This document shows, piece by piece, positions 1 to 8,514 of a stretch of DNA of 64,000 nucleotides. Origin of the DNA: Methanoculleus sediminis. Its GTDB lineage: Archaea > Halobacteriota > Methanomicrobia > Methanomicrobiales > Methanoculleaceae. The notes beneath the pieces are model-generated. The model saw only the letters and a list, made by a program, of their open reading frames with translations. It did not search any database and was not told the DNA's origin. Made by a program: the position numbers and the translations under genes. The DNA is taken from NCBI RefSeq assembly GCF_001017125.1, contig NZ_JXOJ01000002.1, forward strand, positions 347,033 to 411,032. Reading direction: 5' to 3'. The first letter of the stretch is position 1, and each line of letters begins with the position of its first letter.

Positions 1-2170
1 CCTCGATCGCGGCGTTGAGCGCGAGGAGGTTGGTCTGGTTGGCGATGTCGTTGATGAGCTTCACGATCTTTCCGATCTCGTCCATCTGCTCGTTGAGCTG
101 GATGATCTCGTTCATGCTCTGTTGCGAGATCTTCTCGACGACCGCCATCTTCTGCTTGGCGGCTTCACCGAGTTCCAGACTCTCCCTTCCGGTTCGAACC
201 GCCTCGTTGGTGGTGCCGAGCACTTCCTGCGCCGTGCCGGCGATCTCTTCGTTGGAGGCGGAGAGATCCGCCATCTGGCCCTCGACACTCTCGATCTGAT
301 CGAGAACCCTCTTTGCCAGGTCGGCGCACTTCTGGCTCGTCACCGCCACCTGTTCGGTTGCCTTCGCGATCTCGTCGGAACTCTTGCTCGTATCCTGGGT
401 GCTGCTCTCGAGCTGGACGATGGCATCCTGCATCTTCTTGAAGGGAACGACGATGGTATCCAGGGTCTCGTTGATGCCTTCCATGATCGTGCGGTACTCT
501 CCTTCGTGCTTCGCTGCGTCGGCGCGCACGCCGAGCTGTCCCTTCCGGGCCGCCCGGGTCAGCGTATCGGTATCTTTGACCAGAGCCTGGAGTGTCTCCA
601 GGGTGCGGATGAACGCCGGGACAAGCCGGTCCTGTTCGGAACGACCACCGAGCTGACGGTAGTGGTCGAGCCGGGAGAGGTCGCCGTGGCTGATCATCTC
701 GACGGTATCTGCGACGTAATTGACCCGATCCTGGACATCATTGACGGCTGTCGCGACTTCAGCGAAGACGCCCCGGTACTGTCCGGTCACCCGCACCGTG
801 TGGTCGTTGACGGCCATCCGCTGCAGGGCATGGTTTGCCTCGACAAGCCCGGCGAGGCCGTCGATGCACTGGTTCAGGCTCTCCTTGATCTTGTTGAAGT
901 CGCCCCGGTACTCGGCCGTGATCTTTTCCGGGATCTCTCCGCGGCCGATCTGGTTGATGTAGTTCGCCGTGACCTCTATCGGGTCCATGAACGCATCGAG
1001 GACTTCGTTCACGCCCTCGAGGATCGAGCGGTAGTCCCCCTGGTGTTTGGCGAGGTCGGCACGGGCGTCAAGTTTCCCGGCGGCGGCGCCCCGGGTGAGC
1101 CGCTCCGTATCGGCGATCACGAGCCCGATGGCCTCTTTCACCCTTCCCAGGTTCCCGGTAATCTTGGTGAAGTCCCTGCGCAGATCCTCGGTATACTCGT
1201 CGGCGTCGGCGACCGCGAGATCGAAGTTAAGGTCACCCCGGGCGAGCAGTTCCAGGTTTCCGGCAAGCCGGTCGACCTCGTGTTCCATGTATTCCGAGAC
1301 TCTGGCCCTATCGGTGATCTCTTCGATAATCTCGACGTGGCCCATCGGCTCGCCGTCCGCGTCCTTCACGTAGAAGGTGTCGACCTGGAATTTGCCGCCG
1401 TTCATCTCGAAGAGTGTCTGGGTCTCGCCCTGCCGCAGACGGGCTATGGCGCACTGGCCGGTGCTGCAGATCCCGGTATTCCAGGTGCTGCACGGTTTCC
1501 CGATGATGTCGGCGCGCTTCCTGCCGATCAGCTTCTCCGCCGCTGCATTGACGAGCGTCCAGTTCATATCGAGGTCGGTGACCGCGATCGGGAACTGTAC
1601 TGCATCGAGGATCGACTCGTACCAGGCGGCGACGTTTGCGGCCGCCTTCTTCTCCCGGGTGACGTCCACTAATTCCATATGCGCCCCCCTGACGTTGCCG
1701 ACGGCGTCAAGCAGCGGCGCCGCCCATTCCTTGAGGAGGAGGACGCCCTTCGGGCACCGGATCTTCACCTCGGCAGCGGTGAGGCGTCTCTCGCTCATGG
1801 AGATAGCAATGCTGTCGCCTTTCAATTCCAGGATATCGAGGGCCTTGACGTTCAGGCGCAGGCCCTCTTCACGACTCCATCCAAAGAGCTCAAGCGCCGC
1901 GTCGTTGAGGTCGATGAAGTTGAGGTCGCTGTCCACGGTGATCATGGGCAGGGGGTTCCTGTCAATCGCCGTCCGGGTATCGGCAATCTTTGTGAGAGTT
2001 TCTGCCAGACCGCTCTCTTTAAGGCTGGCAGGGAGGTTTTGAGGATCAAACTTTCCGTCAGCGGCATTTTTGAGGAGCGTTATGAATTCAGCGTTTATTC
2101 CACAATTGTTACCGGCATTGAAGGCATCGCTACCTGATGATGGTTCCAGTGTACTCTCCACGTAGATCAT
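1..2170 (-). CDS. Methyl-accepting chemotaxis protein, soluble, 3' end outside window
   Basis: The minus-strand frame from ATG 2170 stays open to the window edge (723 codons seen). The N-terminal part carries a PAS domain (about residues 60-180). A second PAS-like segment follows with clustered Cys near 1440-1490. HAMP-like linker repeats come next (two similar blocks ending in a GDL/GEI motif). Near the edge is the signalling hairpin tip reading IVKLINDIANQTNLLALNAA, the signature of chemotaxis transducers. No membrane segment is visible, so this is probably a cytoplasmic sensor that would act on CheA/CheW, which are not in the window. A GGGG run sits directly before the ATG. The C-terminal part is missing only because the window ends. 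Confidence 0.9.
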   Translation of the reverse strand, partial: MIYVESTLEPSSGSDAFNAGNNCGINAEFITLLKNAADGKFDPQNLPASLKESGLAETLTKIADTRTAIDRNPLPMITVDSDLNFIDLNDAALELFGWSREEGLRLNVKALDILELKGDSIAISMSERRLTAAEVKIRCPKGVLLLKEWAAPLLDAVGNVRGAHMELVDVTREKKAAANVAAWYESILDAVQFPIAVTDLDMNWTLVNAAAEKLIGRKRADIIGKPCSTWNTGICSTGQCAIARLRQGETQTLFEMNGGKFQVDTFYVKDADGEPMGHVEIIEEITDRARVSEYMEHEVDRLAGNLELLARGDLNFDLAVADADEYTEDLRRDFTKITGNLGRVKEAIGLVIADTERLTRGAAAGKLDARADLAKHQGDYRSILEGVNEVLDAFMDPIEVTANYINQIGRGEIPEKITAEYRGDFNKIKESLNQCIDGLAGLVEANHALQRMAVNDHTVRVTGQYRGVFAEVATAVNDVQDRVNYVADTVEMISHGDLSRLDHYRQLGGRSEQDRLVPAFIRTLETLQALVKDTDTLTRAARKGQLGVRADAAKHEGEYRTIMEGINETLDTIVVPFKKMQDAIVQLESSTQDTSKSSDEIAKATEQVAVTSQKCADLAKRVLDQIESVEGQMADLSASNEEIAGTAQEVLGTTNEAVRTGRESLELGEAAKQKMAVVEKISQQSMNEIIQLNEQMDEIGKIVKLINDIANQTNLLALNAAIE

Positions 2171-2625
2171 CCCCTTTTATCGGTTTCTCCCGGAGACGAT
2201 GCTTCCGCCTTACGGCGGAACGGGTCAGGAAGATCTCGTGCGGCAACGGGAAAGGGGCTCTCTGCCCCCGGTGTGTATGGTGATTCGGATGTGCTCTGCC
2301 GTCGGTGGGTCTTGGCTGGTATGTAGAGAACCTGGCCTGTCCTCACGGGATGTCGGGGAGAAACTCCGGGTGAGAGATCTGCCCCGCGCATATGCACACT
2401 CATATGCATGCATATACTAAATGCAGATTTCACCGATGTAACAATAAAGGTTGTGAAACGATATTCGAATTATAGAAACGAATTTCAATTATTTGAAAAA
2501 AAATTCACAATTTTTTATCCCCAGCCCGGTTTTCCAGTGAGTTGGGAATATCAACTATTATGCTGGGTGGCTGGCATAAATAACTCCCATGGCTGCGGAG
2601 AAGGTACAGAGGAGACGAGATCTGT
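2171..2625. promoter_or_regulatory. Intergenic region with AT-rich island and kinase promoter
   Basis: No gene is seen in this divergent gap. Bases 2402-2415 form a perfect 14-bp palindrome (ATATGCATGCATAT), preceded by another CATATGCA. Bases about 2417-2575 are strikingly AT-rich for this genome, with A and T runs. A TATA-like CATAAATAA at 2575-2583 lies about 26 nt before a plausible start site for the kinase at 2626, whose leader holds GGAG. The palindrome is a candidate operator for either neighbour. Confidence 0.5.
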
Positions 2626-3858
2626 ATGGCTGACGGGACACCGGAACTCAAAGAGATCAAGGAACTCCTCCGCCAGGAGCCTCACGGGCTCAGCATCCTT
2701 GATATATCCCGGAAACTCGGCATCGGCAGAAACGTGGCGGCAAAGTACATGAGCATGCTCCATGCCGCAGGCCAGGTCGAGGTGCGCAGGGTTGCAGCGG
2801 CGAAACTCTACACCCTCGCGCACCGGGTGCCGGTCTCCGCGCTCCTCGGGCTGACATCCGACCTGATCGTCGTCATCGACCGGAACCTGTGCATTGTATT
2901 CGCCAACGCCACATTCAGGACCGAGCTCTGTCCCGACAGAGACGAGATCACCGGCTGTTCGTTCGAGATGTTCTTCCCGGAGCGTTCCATACCATTTAAG
3001 CTCGCCGAGATGACGCGCGCCGCGCTCCGGGGGCAGGAGGGGAGGTGCGAACACCCCTGGGAGATGGGTGACCGCACGGTGCAGTTCCGCGCAACGTTCA
3101 TCCCGATAGTCTTCGAGGACGGCGCACCGGGCGTGACCGTCATCCTGGAAGACGTCACCCGCGAGGTCGAAGCGGTGCGGGACCTTGAGAAGGCGCTCGA
3201 GGAGAAGGAGGCGCTGATCCATGCCATCCACTACCGGATGCGCAACGCGCTCCAGGTTGTATCGAGCATCATGTACCTGCAGACCTCACGCCTCACCGAA
3301 CCCGCTGCACGAAGAGCCGTCCGGGCAACCGAGCAGCAGATCCTCTCGCTCGCCCTCGCCCACGAAGAACTCCACCTCTCGCAGAATTTCGACCGTGTCT
3401 GCATGGCGGATTACCTTGCCCGCCTTGCCGGCACCCTCTTCGGAACCTACGGCGTGCCCCCGGAAAAGATCACCTGGGAAGTGCATGCCGCGGGGATCGA
3501 GATGCCGCTCGAACTCGCCCAGTTTACCGGGTTCATCCTCATCGAGCTGATCATCAACGTCATCCAGCACGCGTTCCCCGACGGAATGACCGGATCGATG
3601 GAACTTGCGGTCGATCGCGACCATACAGGCAGATACACCATCGTCGTCCGGGATACCGGAGTGGGCATCCCGGAGGGGATGAAGATTGTCGCGGGCACCA
3701 CTCCCGGCCTCCCCACGGTCCGGTACTTCGTCGAGCGGTACCTGTGCGGCGAGGTTTCGATACGAGGAGACGGCGGCACGACGGTGACGGTCATCTTCGA
3801 AGGAGAGGAACCGTTCGTGCTCCCTCCCGGGGCTACTCCGGCCGGAGAGCGCGCCTGA
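2626..3858 (+). CDS. HTH-PAS-HisKA_2 sensor histidine kinase
   Basis: This is a 410-residue cytoplasmic sensor kinase. Residues 8-65 form a winged-helix-like domain, common at the start of methanogen kinases, and 75-190 form a PAS domain. Residues 195-270 are a HisKA_2 dimerisation region, and the rest is an HATPase_c domain with N box ELIINVIQHAF, G1 DTGVGIP and a closing GGTTVTV. The H box reads H202-Y-R-M-R-N, so the His that normally precedes Arg in the HRxxN motif is Tyr, although the His one position earlier is kept. GGAG lies upstream of ATG 2626. It converges with the receiver gene and their 3' ends overlap by 26 bp. Confidence 0.88.
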   Translation: MADGTPELKEIKELLRQEPHGLSILDISRKLGIGRNVAAKYMSMLHAAGQVEVRRVAAAKLYTLAHRVPVSALLGLTSDLIVVIDRNLCIVFANATFRTELCPDRDEITGCSFEMFFPERSIPFKLAEMTRAALRGQEGRCEHPWEMGDRTVQFRATFIPIVFEDGAPGVTVILEDVTREVEAVRDLEKALEEKEALIHAIHYRMRNALQVVSSIMYLQTSRLTEPAARRAVRATEQQILSLALAHEELHLSQNFDRVCMADYLARLAGTLFGTYGVPPEKITWEVHAAGIEMPLELAQFTGFILIELIINVIQHAFPDGMTGSMELAVDRDHTGRYTIVVRDTGVGIPEGMKIVAGTTPGLPTVRYFVERYLCGEVSIRGDGGTTVTVIFEGEEPFVLPPGATPAGERA

Positions 3859-4222
3859 TTGCGCAGACCAGGTCCGCAGTTGTATACGGTTTCAGGATAT
3901 ACCCGGCAGGCGACGTTGCCATCGCCCGGTTCCTGACGGACGGGTCGGAGTGCGCGGTGACGTAAACGATGCGGCTGCCGAAGCGATCACGGATGATCTC
4001 CGCCGCTTCGACACCGTCTATGTCCCCTTTGAGCGTGATATCCATGAAGACCAGATGCGGCCGCATACGCTCCGCCTGGCGAATCGCATCCGCCCCCGTC
4101 ACCGCCACCGAAACATCCCCGTAACCGAACTCCTCTAGCCGGGTCACCATATCGAACGCAATAAGACCGTCGTCCTCGACGACAAGTATCCGCGTATTCC
4201 CATCACCGGTTCCGATCATCAT
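3833..4222 (-). CDS. Single-domain response regulator (receiver only)
   Basis: This CheY-like receiver has about 129 residues. It shows the acidic pair ED-D after ILVV, the phospho-acceptor Asp in VFMDITL, the Thr of VTAHSD, and the Lys of LKPY. There is no output domain. An upstream in-frame ATG exists at 4300. However, GGCAGGAG at 4229-4236 sits 6 nt before ATG 4222, and conserved sequence begins shortly after, so 4222 is preferred. It is convergent with the HisKA_2 kinase, which may be its partner by position. This is an inference only. Confidence 0.88.
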   Translation of the reverse strand: MMIGTGDGNTRILVVEDDGLIAFDMVTRLEEFGYGDVSVAVTGADAIRQAERMRPHLVFMDITLKGDIDGVEAAEIIRDRFGSRIVYVTAHSDPSVRNRAMATSPAGYILKPYTTADLVCAIRRALRPE

Positions 4223-4430
4223 GTGCATCTCCTGCCCCCTGCCTGCCACCGATAACGGTTCGGGTGTATGAACAGAAGGTTCCAGTTGTAGTGATATCAC
4301 GCAGAGGGTATTTACGGTTTTTCGGTCGTCAGCCGGGTTTTGTACCCCCGCCCGAGACCTTCATAACCCACCCGCTCCATCGTGGGCCGGGACGGGCGTA
4401 GTGCCCGGACCACCCGGAAGGTGAGGCGAT

Positions 4431-5243
4431 ATGAAACGGCTGGAAGGAAAGAACGCTCTCGTCACCGGCGGCTCGACCGGAATCGGGCGGGCAACGGCGA
4501 TCCGGTTCGCAGACGAGGGCGCAAACGTCGCCATAAACTATCACTCGAGCGAGACGGAGGCGGAGATAACGCTCGAGGAGATCCAGACGACCTGCAGCAG
4601 CATCCGCGAGAAAGGGTGCCGGGAGATGCTGGTCCAGGGGGACATCGCGAACGAAGAGGACGTCGAGCGTATATTCCGGGAGATCCTCAAGGCATGGAGA
4701 AGGCTCGATGTCCTGATCAACAACGCGGGCATCCAGACCGCGAGCCCGACCCACGAGATGGCCATGGACGCCTACGACCGGGTTCTCGCGGTGAACCTCC
4801 GGGGCGCGTTCCTCTGCTCCCGCGAGGCGGTGCGGCACTTCCTCGATCGCGGGGGAGGGGGCGTCATCCTCAACAACACCTCGGTTCACGAAACCGTCCC
4901 GAAACCGCAGTACGCTCCCTACGCCGCGAGCAAAGCGGGACTCGGGGCTCTTGCGAGGACGCTCGCACTCGAGTATGCCGGGCAGGGCATCCGGGTCAAC
5001 ACGGTCGCCCCCGGCGCTATCGCAACCCCGATCAACCGGGAGTGGACGGACGACCCCGAGAAGAGGGCGGCCGTAGAAGATCACATACCGATGGGGCGCG
5101 CCGGAGAGCCCGAGGAGATCGCCGCGGTCTTTGCCTTCCTCGCCTCCGACGAGGCCGCCTACATCACCGGGCAGACCATCTACGTGGACGGCGGGCTGAC
5201 CCTCTACCCCGACTTCAGGACACCGTGGTCGTCGGGAAGTTGA
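4431..5243 (+). CDS. Short-chain dehydrogenase/reductase (glucose 1-dehydrogenase-like)
   Basis: This is a 270-residue classical SDR that uses NAD(P)H to oxidise or reduce an alcohol or carbonyl substrate. It shows TGGSTGIG at residues 12-19 for cofactor binding, NNAG near 99, the catalytic Ser in NTSVHET, and the YxxxK pair in PYAASKAG. The C-terminal YITGQTIYVDGG is typical of the glucose-1-dehydrogenase/3-oxoacyl reductase branch. GGTGAGG precedes ATG 4431. The substrate cannot be read from the sequence. A sugar or a fatty-acyl-type ketone are both possible. Confidence 0.87.
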   Translation: MKRLEGKNALVTGGSTGIGRATAIRFADEGANVAINYHSSETEAEITLEEIQTTCSSIREKGCREMLVQGDIANEEDVERIFREILKAWRRLDVLINNAGIQTASPTHEMAMDAYDRVLAVNLRGAFLCSREAVRHFLDRGGGGVILNNTSVHETVPKPQYAPYAASKAGLGALARTLALEYAGQGIRVNTVAPGAIATPINREWTDDPEKRAAVEDHIPMGRAGEPEEIAAVFAFLASDEAAYITGQTIYVDGGLTLYPDFRTPWSSGS

Positions 5244-5316
5244 GGGGCGGCAGGCCCCCACAACGGGCATACCCACCGTGCCGCTGCCGGAAAGCCATGC
5301 GATTCATTCAAGCAGA

Positions 5317-5342
5317 TTAATATAATCCCATTTTTATAAGAT
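5317..5342 (+). promoter_or_regulatory. TATA-like elements before the MFS gene
   Basis: Two AT-rich boxes, TTAATATAATCC and TTTTTATAAG, stand out in a GC-rich gap between the SDR stop and the MFS start. The second is about 95 bp from the start, so a leader of some 70 nt would be expected. Confidence 0.4.
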
Positions 5343-5438
5343 CAGGCTCGAAAAATTGCCCGCCGCAGGATCTGCTACGGCGGCCCCGGCACCGGGCCCC
5401 CACCTGCCGCCGGGCGATCCATCGAGGTGAACGGTGTC

Positions 5439-6950
5439 GTGAACATACGAAGAGGACGCAGGCGACGCACGGTTTTCGAGACAAAAGAGAACCTGACGAC
5501 CGAAGAGGTCGACCACGGCTTAAAACTCGTCATCCGGGACGGGCTTGCCACCCAGGCGATGGTGACGCTGACCGGCGGCATCTTCCTCGTGGCCTTCGCC
5601 CTGCAGCTCGGGGCGTCCAACACCGTCATCGGTCTGCTCGCCGCAATCCCGCCGCTCGCAGAACTCCTGCAGATACCGGCGATCTACATCGTCGACCGGG
5701 TGCAGAAACGGAGACTCGTAGTCGTGGCGGCATCGTTCGCCGCACGCCTCTGCTGGATACCCATCATCCTGATACCGTTCCTCTTCTCGCCGGGGCAGGG
5801 AATAATCGCGCTCATCGTCTCGATTGCCCTTTACGCGTCGTTTTCGGCGATCTCCCACTGCGGCTGGAACTCCTGGATGCGCGACCTGATACCGCAGGAC
5901 CGGCTCGGGGACTTCTTCTCCCGCCGGCTGACCCTCTCTACAGGGATCGCGCTCGTCATCAGCCTCGTCGCCGGGTTCTTCATCGACTCATGGGAGATCG
6001 CCTTCCCCGACCTTGCCGCCTACGGCTACTCCGTCCTCTTCCTTCTCGGGCTCATCGCCGGGCTCGTCGGGATCACGTTCCTCGCCCGCACCCCCGAGCC
6101 CCGGATGATCGCTGAAAACGGTGAGGACGGCCTGTTTGCCGCGATCAAGAAACCTTTTGCGGACCTCAACTTCAAGAACCTCATCGTCTTCCTCGGATCG
6201 TGGAACTTCGCCGTCAACCTCGCATCGCCGTTCTTCACGGTCTATATGCTGCAGAGGATAGGCCTCGACATCTCGGTCGTCGTTGCCCTCAGTGTCGGGA
6301 GCCAGGTCATGAACATCGTCTTCTACCGGTCGTGGGGCCGTGTCTCCGACCGCTACTCCAACAAATCGGTGCTCGCGGTGAGCGGCCCGCTTTTCATGCT
6401 CGCGATCTTCGCCTGGATGTTCGTCACGCTCCCGGACGTCTACATCCTGACCTACCCGCTGCTCGTTCTCATCCACATCCTGATGGGGATCTCCCTTGCC
6501 GGGGTTTCGCTCGCTTCGGGAAACATCAGCCTGAAGATGGCGCCGCAGGGCCAGGCGACCAGTTACCTTGCGGCGAGCACCTTCGCCAACTCCGTCGCCG
6601 CCGGCGTCGCCCCGATCCTCGGCGGGCTCCTGGTTGACTTCTTCGCCGAACGGGAGCTGATCTGGACTCTTATCTGGAAGGATCCGGTGCAGGAACTCGT
6701 CTTCGTCACCCTTGACATCCAGCAGTGGGAGTTCTTCTTCCTCTTCGCCTTCATCCTCGGGCTCTACTCTCTCCACCGCCTGTCGGTGGTGCAGGAGGAA
6801 GGGGAGGCGAAGGAGCAGGAAGTCGTCGACGAACTCATCGCGGGGGTCAGGCGGGATATGCGCAACTTCTCTCCCGCAGGCGGCCTCAGGGACTTCGTGA
6901 AGTTCCCCTTCTCGGCCGCCGGGAGCCGCCGCGGCAAGAAGAAGCGATAG
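5439..6950 (+). CDS. Major facilitator superfamily transporter
   Basis: This is a membrane protein of about 503 residues with some 12 hydrophobic segments. It has an N-terminal cytoplasmic tail, a charged central loop (about 220-245, with EPRMIAENGEDG) and a basic C-terminal tail ending in KKKR. The pattern of paired six-helix halves with short Arg-rich loops such as VDRVQKRR fits the MFS. The start is taken as GTG 5439 because GAGGTG lies 9 nt upstream. GTG 5427 in the same frame lacks such a site. The substrate is unknown, and no efflux- or sugar-specific motif was recognised. Confidence 0.82.
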   Translation: MNIRRGRRRRTVFETKENLTTEEVDHGLKLVIRDGLATQAMVTLTGGIFLVAFALQLGASNTVIGLLAAIPPLAELLQIPAIYIVDRVQKRRLVVVAASFAARLCWIPIILIPFLFSPGQGIIALIVSIALYASFSAISHCGWNSWMRDLIPQDRLGDFFSRRLTLSTGIALVISLVAGFFIDSWEIAFPDLAAYGYSVLFLLGLIAGLVGITFLARTPEPRMIAENGEDGLFAAIKKPFADLNFKNLIVFLGSWNFAVNLASPFFTVYMLQRIGLDISVVVALSVGSQVMNIVFYRSWGRVSDRYSNKSVLAVSGPLFMLAIFAWMFVTLPDVYILTYPLLVLIHILMGISLAGVSLASGNISLKMAPQGQATSYLAASTFANSVAAGVAPILGGLLVDFFAERELIWTLIWKDPVQELVFVTLDIQQWEFFFLFAFILGLYSLHRLSVVQEEGEAKEQEVVDELIAGVRRDMRNFSPAGGLRDFVKFPFSAAGSRRGKKKR

Positions 6951-6999
6951 GCCGGAAGTGCTCCGATACCATCATGAACCCGGAGACGAAGTCCGGTCT

Positions 7000-7731
7000 A
7001 TGAACCGGAGGAACTCCTGCTTTGTCCTCGCCATCGCCGCAACGCTTGCGGCGGTGCTCGCCGCCGGATGCGCGGGCATCCCCACGGCGCCGGACGGCAA
7101 CAGCACGCCGGAACCGCCGGAAGACGCGATCACCCTCCCGGAACCGCGCGAGAAGGGGAATGTCTCCGTTGAAGAGGCGCTATGGGGACGGCGATCGGTC
7201 AGGGTCTACGCCGACGTGCCGTTCGCACTCGCCGACGCCGGGCAGGTCCTCTGGGCGGCGCAGGGGATCACGGACGACCGGGGCTACCGGACCGCTCCCT
7301 CCGCCGGGGGCCTCTATCCACTGGAGGTCTACCTCGTCGCGGGCGGCGTCATGGGCCTTGAGCCGGGGGTCTACCACTACCGGCCGGGAGAACACCTGCT
7401 CGTCCGGGTCGGCGCAGGCGACCGACGGGCGGTGCTGCAGGCGGCGGCCGTCAACCAGACCTCCGTCGGCGACGCCCCGGCAACCATCGTCATCGCCGCG
7501 ATCCCGGAACGGACGACCGCGAAATACGGTGAACGCGGGACGCGCTACGTGTACATGGAGGCCGGGCACGCCGCAGAGAACGTCTACCTCCAGGCAGAGG
7601 CACTCGATCATGCCACCGTCGTCATCGGGGCGTTCGATGAGGACAGGGTCCGGGAGACCCTCGCACTCCCGGAGAACACGACACCGCTCTACCTCATGCC
7701 GGTGGGGAGACCGGTTCCGGGGGGTGATTGA
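7000..7731 (+). CDS. SagB/ThcOx-type nitroreductase-fold lipoprotein
   Basis: The protein has 243 residues and starts MNRRNS, then a hydrophobic segment and a lipobox LAAGC, so it should be exported and lipid-anchored. The mature part is a nitroreductase-fold FMN domain of the SagB family: RRSVR near the start, SAGGLYPLEVY (the family hallmark), the YHY-like VYHYRPGEH, then EAGHAAENVYLQAEAL and the C-terminal PVGRP. SagB-like enzymes oxidise azolines or act as flavin reductases. No azole-forming cyclase is nearby, so the substrate is open. An upstream in-frame start at 6958 would destroy the signal peptide. GGAGACG precedes 7000. Confidence 0.85.
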   Translation: MNRRNSCFVLAIAATLAAVLAAGCAGIPTAPDGNSTPEPPEDAITLPEPREKGNVSVEEALWGRRSVRVYADVPFALADAGQVLWAAQGITDDRGYRTAPSAGGLYPLEVYLVAGGVMGLEPGVYHYRPGEHLLVRVGAGDRRAVLQAAAVNQTSVGDAPATIVIAAIPERTTAKYGERGTRYVYMEAGHAAENVYLQAEALDHATVVIGAFDEDRVRETLALPENTTPLYLMPVGRPVPGGD

Positions 7732-7890
7732 GGGGACGGGGGCCGAAGAGGCGGCTTCGCGTTAGCCGGCGGCACGATGGAGATTTCCGGAGCCGTCACG
7801 ACACGGCGGAGCATGCGGGAGTGCGCCGCCTTCCCGGATGCAAATGCTCATTCCTTATCAGGCCGGCACTCCAAACAGAGATTGTTAACA

Positions 7891-8514
7891 ATGGAGCAGA
7901 GAGACGACGCCAGAGAGGCGGGAGTACCCCCGGGTTATCCGAAGAACAGGGCGGAGGCGCTCACCGACGGCATATTCGCCTTCGCCATGACCCTCCTGGT
8001 ACTCAGCCTCGACGTCCCGGAAGGCCTGCGCGACCCCTCCGACGCCGCCATCGCCGCGACGCTTGTCGGCCAGGTCCCCGCTCTCTTCCATTATTTCCTC
8101 GCGTTCTTCATCCTCGCTTCCTTCTGGATAGCGCATCACGCCCAGGTCGACCGGCTCCGGCAGATCGACCGCACATTCCTCTGGATCAACATCGCGGCGC
8201 TCATGTTCGTTGCACTCGTTCCGTTCTCCGTCTCCCTCGTCGGGGACTATCCGGGCGGAACCTTCGCGGTAGTCACCTTCGAGGCGAACCTGCTGGTCAT
8301 CGGCCTGCTCTTTGCCGCGCAGTGGGGGTATGCCGCACATAACCGCCGGCTCGTCCGCCCCGGCACCGATATCCGCCGCGGAAACCAGCGGGTGTTGGTG
8401 GTTCCGGCCGTTTCTGCTATCGCGATCCTGCTCGCCCTCGCCGGCTGGACCTGGAGCACGGCGATCTACGCCGTCATTCCTCTCGTGATGCGCGCCCTTC
8501 CCCCGGGCAGGTGA
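7891..8514 (+). CDS. TMEM175/DUF1211-family membrane protein (putative K+ channel)
   Basis: The protein has about 207 residues with six hydrophobic helices. The first reads RAEALTDGIFAFAMTLL, the position where TMEM175 proteins carry the RxxxFSD filter motif (here LTD). Bacterial and archaeal members form tetrameric potassium-leak channels. An in-frame start at 7777 would add 38 residues without hydrophobic or conserved character, so ATG 7891 is chosen. The 3' end overlaps the convergent amidase/deiminase gene by 41 bp. Confidence 0.8.
   Translation: MEQRDDAREAGVPPGYPKNRAEALTDGIFAFAMTLLVLSLDVPEGLRDPSDAAIAATLVGQVPALFHYFLAFFILASFWIAHHAQVDRLRQIDRTFLWINIAALMFVALVPFSVSLVGDYPGGTFAVVTFEANLLVIGLLFAAQWGYAAHNRRLVRPGTDIRRGNQRVLVVPAVSAIAILLALAGWTWSTAIYAVIPLVMRALPPGR

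Noticed and set aside
122-1672. Long plus-strand open frame of 516 codons
   Set aside because: It is the shadow of the minus-strand chemotaxis transducer, whose signature hairpin motif and PAS domain are plainly readable; the plus frame has no recognisable domain or ribosome-binding site.
2171-2182. TATA box for the chemotaxis transducer (GATAAAAGG on the minus strand)
   Set aside because: It is about 10 nt from the start codon, too close for an archaeal TATA unless the true start lies downstream; no better start is seen.
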